Shown in pieces: positions 45,885-57,321 of a stretch of DNA of 64,000 bases. The stretch's first letter is position 1, and each line of letters opens with the position of its first letter. The translations under genes and the position numbers were made by a program. The notes under the pieces are model-generated. The model searched no databases, was not told the DNA's origin, and saw only the letters and a list, made by a program, of their open reading frames with translations. Source of the stretch: Ophiodon elongatus (Eukaryota; Chordata; Actinopteri; Perciformes; Hexagrammidae); the NCBI GenBank assembly GCA_016806645.1, contig JACSYO010001675.1, forward strand, positions 62,001 to 126,000, in the 5' to 3' direction.

Positions 45885-47283
45885 AAAGCTGCAGCATTGC
45901 AGGCCCTTGCACCTTTGCGCACAAGGGTACTTGCTGGACGCTGGTTGAGTCGACCTTACACTTGCTTGACCATCAGACACTGCGTACACGGATTAGACGA
46001 TATTTCATGCGTGGAGCAGCAGCGTCGTCATGTAATTTTGAAGGGGCTTAAACCTTGAATTTTTTGAGTGAATCTGAATACTATTTTAGATGTAAGCCTG
46101 TGAAGATGTCATTTTTTAAACTAAAAACGTAATATGTGCGAATAGTGTTTGTAACATAACAGACTGTGGAAGTAAATGCAGGTCTCTAAAGCAACTGTGT
46201 GTTTGTGCTGGAGGGTCTGACAGTAATATAGTAATACATGCTGGAAAGGGAGGCAAGTCAGGATTCAAAGAGAAAAGGATGTGCAGTGAATACAGAGGTT
46301 AAAAGACAAATGTGGGGCCAATTTGCTGTTAGTCGAACACTTAAGTTAAATACTGAGATTTAATTTGCAGATGTTTTGTAAACTGTTTTAGTCCCTTCTG
46401 AATTTTCAGAATGTAGTGTAGATCATTCATTGCAACATCCAACCTGAATAATGTTTACTGCTTTTCAGGTAATTTATAGTGATGCCTAATGACATGGCTT
46501 TAAAACTATTGTTAGCTCATTTTAGCTCTCCAAACATTTTTAAATATATATATTTAGAGAAGGGAAACCACATGTATGGGCTGCAGAAGGTCTCACCTTG
46601 AACGCCCCAAGTGCGCTCATTGGTTGGACCTCTGTATTTCTGAAACCCTGCGTATGGCCATGGCTTCCCAGTGGGTGGCGCTATGACTATGAGTTAATAT
46701 TGGCATGCAGAAGTCTTCAATTCAATTGAATTTATTTTGTATAGCCCAAAATCACAAATTACAAATTTGCCTCAGAGGGCTTTATAATCTGTACACATAC
46801 GACATCCTCTGTCCCGGGACCTCACATCGGATCAGGAAAAACTCCCCCCCACATTAAACCTTTCAACAGGGAGAAAAATGGCTTCAAGCCATAACTCTCA
46901 TCAAGCATGTCAACTTCGGGAGAGTTTTGACAAAGTACAGTTGAGTTACAACAGCTTGATGTATGATCTTCGCGATCCATGTAAAATGGCCACCGCACCA
47001 CATCCATGCCGTTCCATGAAACCTCAAGCTTTTGATAACTTTAATCACCAAGGTCGTTAGATTGTACTGACCAAATTTAAAGTTGATCTGATAAATTCCC
47101 TAGGAGGAGTTCGATAAAGTACAGCGTTTGGAAATGCTAAAAAAACATTTTTAGCTCCTCAAAAACACCTCAGTTTTTCATGGCAAAGGGTGCGTAGCAA
47201 CAGCCTTTCACGAAACAACATAATTTTGATAACTTTGAAGTCTATCTGATGATTTACCTAGGAGGAGTTTGATAAAACGTCTC
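45885..47283 (+). repeat. degenerate fish repeat, copy 1 left part
   Basis: Starts near AAAGCTGCAGCATTGCAGG (compare AAAGCTGCAAGCAGCGATG at 58205), with CTTGCACCTTTGCGCAC, GTGGGTGGCGCTATGACTAT, ACTGACCAAATTTAAAGTTG and CCTAGGAGGAGTT. Interrupted by an L2 LINE tail at 46718-46878 and an RTE LINE from about 47284; it resumes at 54213. Superfamily not known to me. Confidence 0.7.
46718..46878 (-). mobile_element. L2 LINE 3' tail fragment
   Basis: TTCAATTGAATTTATTTTG, TATAGCCCAAAATCACAAAT, TTTGCCTCAGAGGGC and CAGGGAGAAAAATGG match the 3' ends at 17731 and 30755. Severely 5'-truncated insertion of about 160 bp. Confidence 0.85.
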
Positions 47284-48334
47284 TGTGAATTACCCCCTTA
47301 ACGTGGTGGAGGAGTTTGAGTGGCTCAGGGATCCTGGGAGCTATGTTGACCGGGGCATCAGCCCCTGGTAGGGTCTCCCAAGGCAAACAGGTCTCAGGGG
47401 AGAGCCCACACTAAGAGCGGTTAAAACCCCCCCGATGAACAGCAGCCAACAGTCTTCAGCCACCTCGCCCGGACCAGGGAAACCCTCCTGGAGCCAGACC
47501 CAGGAGGGGAGCTCGCCAGCGAGCATCTGGTGGCCGGGCCTTCGCCCATGGGGCCCAGTCGGGCTAACCCTGAAGAAACAACATGGAGCAGCCACCCTGT
47601 GGACCCACCACCGACAGGGATAAGCATCGGGGTCGGCTGCTATGTAGACCGGGCGGCGGACCGGGCATGGGGCCTGAGCAAGCCGATCACCGGCAGTATA
47701 GACTAGGTCTAAGGACGTGGAACGTCACCTCGCTAGTGGGGAAAAAGCCAGAGCTGGTGCGGGAGGTGGAGCGGTGGAGTGGTACCAGTTAGATATAGTT
47801 GGCCTCACCTCCACGCACAGCACTGGCTCTGGAACCAAGCTGCTGGAGAAGGGTTGAACTTTATCCTTTTCTGGAGTTGCCCAGGGTGAGAGGCGTCGGG
47901 GCGGGAGTCGGGATACTCACGAGTCCCCGGCTGAGCGCCGTCGTGTTGGAGTTCTCCCCGGAGAACAAGAGGGTCGCTTCCCTGCGCCTGTGGGTTGCGG
48001 GGAGTAAGGCTCTGACTGTTGTTTGTGCCTATGCACCAAACGGCAGTTCGGAGTATCCAGCCTTCTTGGAGTCGGTGGGAGGGGTCCTGGAAAGGGCACC
48101 TCCTGCCGACTCCATAGTTCTCCTGGGAGACTTCAACGCTCACGTGGGCAATGACAGAGAAACCTGGCGGGGGGTGATTGGGAGGAATGGCTTGCCGGAT
48201 CTGAACCCGAGTGGTGTCTCGCTATTGGACTTCTGTGCTTGCCACGGTTTGTCCATAACGAACACCATGTTCGAACATAAGGTGGCTCATAAGTGTACCT
48301 GGTACCAGAACACCTTAGGCCGGAGATCAATGAT
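47284..48334 (+). mobile_element. RTE-clade (Rex3-like) LINE, copy 1, 5' part
   Basis: 5' UTR, then an endonuclease frame (47799-48458) with VLLGDFNAHVGND, TNTMFEHKVAHKCTW and GRRSMI. A second L2 LINE is inserted at 48334; the RTE continues at 53139. Target flanks GAGTTTGATAAA (left, about 47266) and GAGTTAGTTAAA (right, 54210) are a decayed duplication of the host repeat. The TGGA tail and sequence style match the RTE/Rex3 group of fish; assignment is from recognition. Confidence 0.82.
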
Positions 48335-48345
48335 TCAATTCAATT
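47799..48345 (+). pseudogene. RTE LINE endonuclease domain remnant
   Basis: APE-type endonuclease of the RTE ORF. Visible motifs: RLWVAGSKALTVVCAYAPNG, LLGDFNAHVGND (catalytic Asp/Asn) and GLPDLNPSGVSLLDFC. The start is frameshifted and the frame is broken by the L2 insertion at 48335, resuming as IDFVIVASDLRPYV after 53157. Confidence 0.82.
48316..48334. repeat. 19-bp target-site duplication, left
   Basis: TAGGCCGGAGATCAATGAT, identical to 53139-53157, bracketing the L2 LINE. The RTE copy at 61948-61966 has the same site unduplicated. Confidence 0.95.
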
Positions 48346-48792
48346 TATTTTTGTATAGCCACAGCAGGACGCAGGACCAGGGTCCAGATTTAACCACGAT
48401 CCATAGAAACCTGGAAGGGCGAGAAGGCACAAAGACTTCGGGGATGGAGCAGAGTTAGTAATGTGCATTAATGGTGCATGAATTGATACAGAAGGAAAAT
48501 AGAGAAGAATGTGCGTCAGTAGGGTCACGGCAGGAACCAGGAGCCAGGAGGCAGGACCAGGGTCCAGATGCAACCACGATCTGTGGAAACCTGCGAGGCG
48601 AGTAAGCACAAAGACTTCGGGGGAAGAAGTAGAGTTAGTAATGTGCATTGATAGAACATGAATTCATACAGAAGGAGAGAAAGAAAAGGATAGAGGAGCT
48701 CAGTGTATCCTAAGATGTCCCCCAGCAGTCTAGGCCTATAGCAGCATATCATGGGGCTGGAAAGAAGGAACCAGGGCAAACCTGAGCCAGCC

Positions 48793-51769
48793 CTAACTAT
48801 AAGCGCTATCAAAGAGGAAAGTCTTAAGTCTACTCTTAAATGTGGTCACTGTGTCTGCCCCCCGGACTGAAAGTGGAAGCTGGTTCCATAGAAGAGGAAC
48901 TTGATAACTGAAGGCTCTGGCTCCCATCCTACTTTTTAAGACTCTAGGAACCACAAGCAGCCCCGCATTCAGTGAGCGCAGCTCTCTAGTGGGGAAATAT
49001 GGTACTATGAGATCCTTAAGATATGATGGTGCCTCACCAATTAAGGCTTTGTAGGTGAGGAGAAGGATTTTAAATTTGACTCTGGATTTTACAGGGAGCC
49101 AGTGAAGAGAAGCTAATACAGGAGTAATATGATCTCTTCTCTTAGTTTTTGTTAGTACACGAGCTGCAGCATTCTGGATCAACTGGAGAGATTTAAGAGA
49201 CTTATTAGAGCAGCCTGATAATAAGGAGTTACAGTAGTCCAGTCTAGAAGTAACAAATGCGTGAACTAATTTTTCTGCATTGCTTTGAGACAGGATGTGT
49301 CTAATTTTTGAAATGTAGGTGAAAAAATGCAGTCTTTGAGATTTGTTTTACGTGAGAGTTAAAGGACAAGTCCTGATCAAAGACAACTCCGAGATTCTTT
49401 ATGGTGGTGCTGGATGCCAGGGCAATGCCATCTAGAGAAACCACATCATTAGATAGTTGATTCCGGAGGTGTTCTGGGCCTAGTAAAATAAAATAACTGT
49501 CTGAGTTTAACATCAGGAAGTTGCAGGTCATCCATGTTTTTATATCTTTGAGACATGCTTGAAGTTTAGCAAGCTGGTAGGTTTCGTCTGGCTTGATCGA
49601 TATATATAATTGAGTATCATCAGCATAACAATGAAAGTCTATGGAGTGTCTTCTGATAATATTGCCCAAAGGAAGCATATATAAGGTGAATAAGATTGGT
49701 CCAAGCACAGAACCTTGTGGAACTCCGTGACTGACATTGGTGGTCATCGAGGATTCATCGTTTACATATATATATAAATTGAGATCGATCCGATAAATAG
49801 GACTCAAACCAGCCTAGTGCGGTGCCTTTAATGCCAATCAAATGTTCTAATCTCTGTAATAGGATGTGATGGTCAATGGTGTCGAATGCAGCACTAAGGT
49901 CTAACAAGACAAGAACAGAGACAAGTCCTTTATCTGATGCAATTAGGAGGTCATTAGTAATTTTCACCAGTGCTGTCTCTGTGCTGTGGTGTTTTCTAAA
50001 TCCTGACTGAAAATCCTCAAATAAACTATTGTTCTGTAGAAAGTCACATAACTGATTTGCAACTACTTTCTCAAGGATCTTAGAGAGGAAGGGAAGGTTA
50101 GAGATCGGTCTATAGTTAGCCAACACCTCTGGATCAAGAGTGGGCTTCTTGAGAAGAGGCTTGATCACAGCTACTTTAAAAGACTGCGGTACATGGCCTG
50201 TTTGTAAAGACAGATTGACAATATCCAGCAGACAGGTGCCAATCAAAGGTAAAACTTCTTTAAGCGGCCTCGTCGGGACGGGGTCCAAGAGACAGGTAGA
50301 AGATTTAAAAGAGGAAATTGTTGAAGACAATTTTTTAAAGTCGATGGGAGAGAAGCCATCCAAACATATATCAGGGTTTATAGCTGCCTCCAAGGATAGA
50401 TCGGCACTGGTTGAGGGCAAGAGACCATTAATCTTGTCTCTAATAGTAAGAATCTTATCATTGAAGAAGCTCATGAAGTCATTACTACTGAGCTCTATAG
50501 GAATACACGGCTCAACAGAGCTGTGACTCTCTGTCAGCCTGGCTACAGTGCTGAAGAGAAACCTGAGGTTGTTCTTATTTTTCTCTATTATTGATGAGTA
50601 ATATGCTGCTCTGCCATTACGGAGGGACTTCTTATATGTTTTAAGACTATCTCGCCAAACTAACCGAGATTCTTCTAAATTGGTGGAACGCCATATCCTT
50701 TCAAGCTTTCACGATGCTTGTTTTATTTTGCGGGTTTGAGGGTTATACCATGGAGCGAACCTCCTCTGTTTTATTATCTTCTTTTTTAGAGGAGCTATAG
50801 AGTCTAGTGTCAGTCTCAGTGAGCCTGTAGCACTATCGACTAGATGATCAATCTGGGACGGACTAAAGTTAGCACAGGAGTCCTCCATTATATTGAGACA
50901 TGGTATTGAATTAAATACTGATAGAATCACTTCTTTAAATTTAGCTACAGCACTGTCAAATAGACATCTGGTGTAGAAACTTCTGCCTAACGGTGTACAC
51001 TCCGGTAGTATAAACTCGAAAGTTAGTCTGATAAAAGAGGGTTCTGTGGAAAAACTATTAGATGTTCTATTTTAATGCCATATGCAAGAACAAGATCGAG
51101 GGTGTGGTTAAAACAGCGAGTGGGTTTCTGTACACTCTGACAGAAGCCGATTGAATCTAATAATGAGATAAACGCAGTATTAAGGCTATCATTATCAACA
51201 TCTATATGAATATTAAAGTCACCTACAATAATAACTTTATCTGTTTTAAGAACTAAACTTGATAAAAACTCTGAAAATTCAGATAGAAATTCAGATTACT
51301 GACCTGGGGCCCAGTACACTATGACAGATATAATTGGCTGTATTGTTTTCCAGGTTGGATGTGAAAGACTAAGAACAAGGCTTTCAAATGAGTTGTAGTT
51401 TAATTTAGGTTTAGGGTTTATTAGTAGGCTTGACTCAAAGATGGCTGCTACTCCACCTCCTCGGCTGGTGCCTCGAGGAATGTGAGTATTAATGTGACTT
51501 GGAGGAGTTGATTCATTTAGGCTGACATATTCTTCATGACACAGCCTGGTTTCAGTAAGACAGAATAGATCAATGTGATTGTCTGATATTAAATTGTTTA
51601 CTAAAACAGCTTTAGATGACAAAGATCTGATATTTAAGAGTCCACATTTAATTTTCCTATTTTGTTGAACTGTTGCGTTGGTGGTGTTAACTTTTATGAG
51701 GTTATTTTGTACAACTCCTCTTCTGGTTACTTTTGATTTCATTAATTTAAGCGGCCGTGGGACAGACAC
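48793..51769 (-). pseudogene. L2 LINE ORF2: endonuclease-reverse transcriptase, frameshifted
   Basis: Five consecutive segments on the minus strand. 51769-51296: APE-like endonuclease start (CGLLNIRSLSSKA, LTETRL). About 51290-50990: GDFNIHI region in another frame. 50930-50709: linker. 50474-49755: RT fingers and palm with FRKHHSTETALVKI and LLDLSAAFDTIDHHILLQ. 49807-49301: GVPQGSVLGPILF and the catalytic YADD. 49182-48793: C-terminal region (TKTKRRDHITPVLASLHWLP). All domains of the protein are present, but frameshifts separate them. Confidence 0.88.
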
Positions 51770-51871
51770 AGTCTCTATATAGTTTTGAGTGGGTAACTGC
51801 TCTAATGGAAGTGCAGAGAAGGGTGTAAGACTACAACTCTGCTTCTGCTTCCTGGTCTGAACTCTGGGTTG

Positions 51872-52762
51872 TCATGGATTAGGTCCCCAAACAAAGTTGG
51901 TCAGATTTGCAGAAATGAGATCCGCTTCATCCTTCGTGGGATGTGTGCCGTCTCTCCTAATCAGATCAGGTTTCCCCCAGAAAGTCTCCCAATTATTAAC
52001 AAAGCCCACATTGTTTGCTGGACACCACCTCGACAAACAGCGGTTGAATGATGACATGCGGCTATACATCTCATCATTGATCAAATTTGGGAGGGGGCCA
52101 GAGAAAACTACAGAGTCCGACATTGTTTTGGCGTATGAACACACCGATGCCACATTAATTTTAGTGACCTCCGAATGTCGGATTCGGGAGTCATTACCGC
52201 CAACGCGTATTACAATCTTACTAGATTTACGTTTATCCTTAGCCAGCAGTTTTAAATAGGATTCAACGTCGCCCACTCTGGCCCCCGGAATGCATGTGAC
52301 TGTGACCCCTGGCTTCGCTATCTTCATGTTTCTGACTATGGAGCTACCTATAACCAGAGTCGGTTCCTCAGCGGGTGTCTCGCCGAGTGCGGAGAACCGG
52401 TTAGAAACGTGAAGAGGTTGGTGGTGCACCGTGTGCTTCTGCTTTGACTTCTGCTTCCTTCGCTCAGTTACCCAGTCTCCCTGCTGCTTGGGGGCTGCCG
52501 GGGAACAGCTAGCTGAAGCTACGGCTGGATGGCCCGCACCAACTATGGGAGGAGGCAGGCTAACTACTGTTGCTAACGACTGAGCTTCCATGGTGCGGAG
52601 CCGTGCCTCTAACTCACTGAGCCTCGCCTCCACCCTAGCAAACAAACTACACTTATTAACGTTACATGTACCGTTATCATTAAGGGAGGCAGAGGAATGG
52701 CTAAGCATGTGACACACTGAGCAAGAGGAAGAAGGAGAGGAAGAGGGAGAGAGGGAAGCCAT
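51872..52762 (-). CDS. L2 LINE ORF1: SGNH-type esterase-like protein
   Basis: Intact frame of 296 codons. N-terminus is Ser/Pro-rich with a Cys/His cluster (CSVCHMLSHS, then TCNVNKC), followed by a short coiled-coil-like stretch (FARVEARLSELEARLRTMEA). From about residue 130 comes an SGNH-hydrolase-like domain with three family blocks visible: GSSIV with the nucleophile Ser, RVGGNDSR with the Asn, and RRDGTHPT with Asp and His. Esterase domains are known in ORF1 of CR1/L2 LINEs, where ORF1 is thought to act in the RNP. It ends at TGA; the same frame stays open into ORF2. Confidence 0.88.
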   Translation of the reverse strand: MASLSPSSSPSSSCSVCHMLSHSSASLNDNGTCNVNKCSLFARVEARLSELEARLRTMEAQSLATVVSLPPPIVGAGHPAVASASCSPAAPKQQGDWVTERRKQKSKQKHTVHHQPLHVSNRFSALGETPAEEPTLVIGSSIVRNMKIAKPGVTVTCIPGARVGDVESYLKLLAKDKRKSSKIVIRVGGNDSRIRHSEVTKINVASVCSYAKTMSDSVVFSGPLPNLINDEMYSRMSSFNRCLSRWCPANNVGFVNNWETFWGKPDLIRRDGTHPTKDEADLISANLTNFVWGPNP

Positions 52763-53138
52763 CGCTAGCTGCTAAGCTAGAGTACGGTGGCTACCGTTAG
52801 AGAAACCAAACAAAGTGTAAGATTTAAGTGAGAAGCTGCTACAAGAAGGAGGGAGATATTAATGTTTAAGATGTACAGCAGGTAATTAGCCGCTTGTACT
52901 GAAGAATATCACACAATATCACACAATTTACTCAGTTTAGCTGGAGCTGTGAAAGTAAGCCATCGGACAACAGACACGCTGGCAACCGGAAGTGAGGCAA
53001 TACGCTTACCGTAGTACGTCACGAGATGCGAGAAACAAGCGCTATATTGATTTGTTTCAGGCGGGGTCAGCAACGGGAAACCAGTCCGAGGGTAAGCGCT
53101 GGAAGGTCTGGCATAATACGGAGAACGATCTGGCCCGA

Positions 53139-53157
53139 TAGGCCGGAGATCAATGAT
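53139..53157. repeat. 19-bp target-site duplication, right
   Basis: Identical to 48316-48334; marks the 5' end of the L2 insertion. Confidence 0.95.
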
Positions 53158-54212
53158 CGACTTTGTAATCGTAGCATCTGATCTGCGGCCGTATGTCTTG
53201 GACACTTGGGTGAAGAGAGGAGCAGAGCTTTCAACTGATCACCACCTGGTGGTGAGTTGGATTAGATGGCGGGGGAGCCAATATGTGTAGTGAGGGTGAA
53301 CTGGGAACGTCTGGCGGAGGATCCGGTCCCGGAGGTCTTCAACTCCCACCTCCGGAAGAACTTCTCACACATCCCGAGGGAGGTTGGGGACATGGAATCC
53401 GAGTGGACCATGTTCAAAGCCTCTATTGTGGACGCGGCCGCTAGGATGCTAAAACTCGGGCATGGGAGGAGTTCGGGGAGGCCATGGAGAAGGACTTTCG
53501 GTTGGCCTCAAGGAGGTTCTGGCAAACCATCCGACGGCTCAGGAAGGGAAAGCGAAGGAGTTCAAATATTCTCAAGTGAAGGAGTTCAAATATCTCGGGG
53601 TCTTGTTCACGAATGAGGGTAAGATGGAGCGGGAGATCGACCGGCGGATCGGTGCGGCTGCATCAGTAAAACAGGCGCTGCACTGGACCGTCTTGGTGCA
53701 GAGGGAGTTGAGCCGGAAGGCAAAACTCTCAATTTACCGGGCGGTCTACGTTCCGACCCTCACCTATGCTCACGAAGTCTGGGTCGTGACTGAAAGAACG
53801 AGGTCTCGGATACAATTGGCCGAAATGAGTTTTCTCCGTAGGGTGGCCGGGCTCAGCCTTAGACATAGGGTAAGGAGCTCGGACATCAGGAGGGAACTTG
53901 GAGTTGAGGCGCTACTCCTTCGTATCGAAAGGAGTCAGCTGAGGTGGTTCGGGCATCTAATCAGGATGCCTCCTGGACGCCTCCCACTGGAGGTTTTCCA
54001 GGCATGCCCAATTGGTAGGAGACCCCGGGGAAGACCCAGAACACGCTGGAGGGATTATATCTCCCAGCTGGCCTGGGAACGCCTCGGGATCCCCCAGAAC
54101 GTGCTGGAAAATGTTGCGGGTGAGAGGGAAGCCTGGGTCAGCCTGCTGGGCCTGCTGCCACCGCGACGGATGAGAATGAATGGATGGATGGATGGATGGA
54201 TGGATGGATGGA
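53139..54212 (+). mobile_element. RTE-clade LINE, copy 1, 3' part
   Basis: Resumes in the endonuclease (IDFVIVASDLRPYVLD), then ERLAEDPVPEVFNSHLR, and after about 53535 jumps to the post-RT region, so the RT core with its YADD box is deleted. It ends in (TGGA)n at 54178-54212, the microsatellite-like 3' tail typical of this LINE group. Confidence 0.85.
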
Positions 54213-54217
54213 GTTAG
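53462..54217 (+). pseudogene. RTE LINE ORF C-terminal region
   Basis: 251-codon frame covering EFKYLGVLFTNEGKMEREID, LSRKAKLSIYRAVYVPTLTY, ERTRSRIQLAEMSFLRRVAG and RPRGRPRTRWRDYISQLAWE, the C-terminal part of RTE reverse transcriptase. The first 30 or so codons are a frame-shifted piece of the region before the RT deletion. Not functional. Confidence 0.85.
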
Positions 54218-55110
54218 TTAAAGTACAGCGCCTGGAAGTGGCGAAAAGTACATGAGAAATTCATACATAGCATAAAATGGCCGACTTCCGGTTGGGTTTA
54301 GAGCATGGCCTACCAAATTTCAGACATCTAGGTCAAACATGCTGCGAAAGGCTGCTCATTGAAATTTTGTAGGGGCGCTATCGAGCCGACATGCCATTTT
54401 GAAGCATTTAAATCATATCATATAACTACATTTAGGACTTTAAATGTGTGTGCCAAGTTTAGTTATGTTTTGAAAATGTTTAGCCCCTCAAAAGCACCTT
54501 TGTTTTTTCACAGCAAAGAATACATCCCCAGGGCAACAGCGTTCCACGAAACAGCAAAAGCTTCGTGGGATGGCATCATGAACTTCTTACATTTGTGTGG
54601 AAGTAATTTGATGTTGATCTAAATTACCTACTAAAGTATAGAGACTTAAACTTCCTGTTACCAGTAGGTGGCGCTATGACTATGTTCAAAATTGGGCTGT
54701 TGATGGATCTGATTGTGGAGTCGAGTTACATCAGTTTATTCGTTCACGGCGAAGGATCGAAATTCGCTGAGCTGCCACGTCGCCGCCCTTCAACGAATTC
54801 TTACAATCTTCACTATGAAGCATTATCAATGTCTTAAGGCTTTTCTGACACAATTTGAAGGGATCTGATTAATCTGTGAGGAGGGTATAAAAGTTCACAA
54901 CCTTTAACTTCCCGTTGTGAGTAATATTGAGCAGATTAGATAATGTATGGCCGAGTAAACAACTTCCTGTTTCATGCCAAATGGTGTTTTTTTTGCTGCT
55001 GCTCCACTGATACTTAGTTCGATAACTTTTTGATCTTTTGATATATCTTTTCACTGCAAAGGTCTTAAGATCATACTGACCGAACACTTTTCCTTGTTGG
55101 GATATTGGTG
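54213..55110 (+). repeat. degenerate fish repeat, copy 1 right part
   Basis: AAAATGGCCGACTTCCGG, GGGGCGCTATCGAGCCGAC, TTTAAATGTGTGTGCCAAG, CAGTAGGTGGCGCTATGACT and TTCGTTCACGGCGAAGGATC match 58342-59480. A continuation of 45885-47283 across the RTE and L2 insertions. Confidence 0.75.
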
Positions 55111-55215
55111 GTCGAGTAACGTCTCATGTCCTTTTCCCCACATGGTAAAGACAACTATGTGAGGTCCAACTCGGAGTTAGAACCTGGATTATGTTTCTGT
55201 AAAATGTGTAGCCTA

Positions 55216-55777
55216 TGTGGTAATTGATTTCCTCGAACAGACTGGTCACAGATGAGGTTGGAGTCAAAGATCAATTAATCAGAATTCTTTATTGGACATG
55301 AATCATGGGAAGAAAAGCACAGCTTGCTGGACTGCAGAATTCCTTCAACTTTCTAAGGGAAAAGTAAGACTTTTATACCCTCCAGTCACATGGGGGTGGG
55401 ACACATGGGTGTTACCTAAAGGTCAGCTCCACATCACAAATAGAAATGCTAAGCACAGTCATGTCGGACATAAGTCCACGTATGGGTAAGAGTTGGCCCT
55501 CCTGAGCTACCCAAACAAACAGAAAATAAACAGATGAACAGAAAGTAAACATGCAGGACAAAGGTCAACCAGATATGCTTGCTCAATCAGTGTGGCCACA
55601 TCACAGGGTCCATCTGTGAATACGAGTGCATGTGTGTATTTTCACAACAAAGCTGGTAATATATATATGCTAATAAATTGTTTTGAGACTGTTCATAAGC
55701 TGCTATATTACATACAATGTTAACAATCCCAACATGCATATACAGGAGATATAAAATATCTCCAGAATATCGCCACA
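55216..55777 (-). mobile_element. solo LTR in the DAPP1-LAMTOR3 intergenic region
   Basis: Minus-strand ends TGTGGCGAT..AATTACCACA (inverted 5-bp tips TGTGG/CCACA), flanked by CCTA on both sides (55212-55215 and 55778-55781). Internal LTR signals in the correct order on the minus strand: TATAAAAG at 55377-55370 and AATAAA at 55293-55288. No retroviral genes follow, so it is a solo LTR of an endogenous retrovirus or gypsy-like element. It is not similar to the LTR at 22868-23708. Confidence 0.8.
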
Positions 55778-55781
55778 CCTA

Positions 55782-57315
55782 CATGTACGGATTAATGGAA
55801 ACTAAATAGCTTGCTCGGATAATATATGAGGTCTGTTAACGTGTAGGCTCACTTAATTGTCAAAACCATTCAGAGGACCACCTTAAATAGTTCAAAGATC
55901 AAAATAAGTGTTCTGCTCACCCTCACCATCATGAATCCAAATGTAACGTATTCAGGGTCAGATTTCCTCACCATATGGGGAGGAGCTTTAACTGGTGCAG
56001 GCTGGTCTCCCACATGACTTTTTCTTTTCAGGGACCGTTAGCGAGCCAACAGTGGCAAAACAAGAGCAAAAGCCATTTGTCTACCTGATGTGTTGATATT
56101 CAAAGGTAGCTGGTCATTAAAAGCATTATGTCCACTCCTAATAATACAGAATACACCTGGTTAGAAGTTGTAATGCATGAACATTTATAAAAAGTTTCAT
56201 GAAGCTTCATCCGTTATGTCCTATGAATGTGTTTATTAGGCATTACATGACACATGACCTTCAAATAAAGTGTTACCAAAGATCTTCAAATAATATTATA
56301 AATAAATATAAATACAGTTTTATTGGCAAACTCACAATTTTCACTTGCCAACATATTAAAGTACTAGAGCAGGTCCTTCAATCAGAGGATCGTGGTTAGA
56401 TCCTTGGCTCCTTTAGTCTATTTCCATGTCGATGTGTCCTTGGGCAAGACACTTAACCCCAAATTATGTATTAGGTATGACTGGGTATGAATATTATTTA
56501 GTCCTTATGAGCAGGTGGCACCTTGCATGGTAGCCCCTCCCATCATGGTATGAATGGGTGTGAATGGGTGAATGATGTCATGTAGTGCTAAAGTGCTTTG
56601 AGTGGTCAGAAGACTAGAAAAGAGATATACAAGTACAGTCGATTTACCATTTACATGTAAGAAACTAAATGTGTATGTGTAAGGTGTTGCTGATATCTGG
56701 TCTGACTCATGATGGCCCTCAACGGTAGGTAATGAAACATTGACTGGATAAGTTCCCAATACAACCCCAATTTAAAAGGGGACCATCCCTTTAACAGCTC
56801 CAAGTGGCAGCAGGAGCTACCTGAATTAGTCAAACTTTCTGAAGCTTATGGCGTCTTCTGTCAGGTTTTTCATTCAACTTTCAACATGTGCAATGTTATT
56901 CGGAAAATTGAGTATGACTGTTGGCCGGGGCACATCTCTACACTGTCAATAAATGAAGAAAAGAAAACCTGCCCCATTTCTTATTGAAGAACAATAAAGT
57001 AGGAAGAGCATCTCTGGTCATAAATATCTTTATATCCATTCTTTTTTATACATGTACATATTTAAGCTACATAGAGTGAAGAATTTGGACACAATCGAAT
57101 CAAATCTAGCAGATGAATTCATAAAAGTGTAGGATTGAAATTGAAGCACAGGAATACCTCTATGAAATACTTTTGGTGCTAACTTGAAAGGCTTTATGGG
57201 AGAGGCCTTCAGGCAAACCCTCCAACAAAGAATGGTTAGGGTTTCATCAACACCTCTACCTGAAGACTTTTATGAACAATGGGCAAAGGAAACCACGTAG
57301 GTGCTACAAGTGACA
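55782..57315. other. intergenic, no gene seen
   Basis: AT-rich sequence with one dispersed repeat (56399-56655). No exon recognised on either strand. Confidence 0.5.
56399..56655 (+). repeat. dispersed fish repeat, copy 3
   Basis: CTTGGGCAAGACACTTAACC, GCAGGTGGCACCTTGCATGG, AATGGGTGAATGATGTCATG, GTGCTTTGAGTGG and CGATTTACCATTT match 38580-38840 (inverted) and 33640-33820. Confidence 0.78.
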
Positions 57316-57321
57316 TTTATT
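57316..57321 (-). terminator. lamtor3: candidate LAMTOR3 polyadenylation signal
   Basis: AATAAA on the minus strand, 245 bases after the stop codon at 57566. First such hexamer seen downstream; a longer 3' UTR is possible. Confidence 0.45.

Larger units (their letters stand above)
48335..53138 (-). mobile_element. near full-length L2-clade LINE (4.8 kb)
   Basis: Complete from 5' UTR (53138 to about 52763) through ORF1 (52762-51872), ORF2 (about 51871-48793) to the 3' UTR and tail (48335). Flanked by a perfect 19-bp duplication of RTE sequence, so it is one whole insertion. The perfect duplication and mostly open frames suggest a recent event. ORF2 has several frameshifts and at least one stop, so it is not autonomous. 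The other L2 fragments in the window align to parts of it. Confidence 0.95.

Noticed and set aside
47341..48143. Several minus-strand frames opposite the RTE LINE
   Set aside because: Shadows of GC-rich LINE coding sequence on the plus strand.
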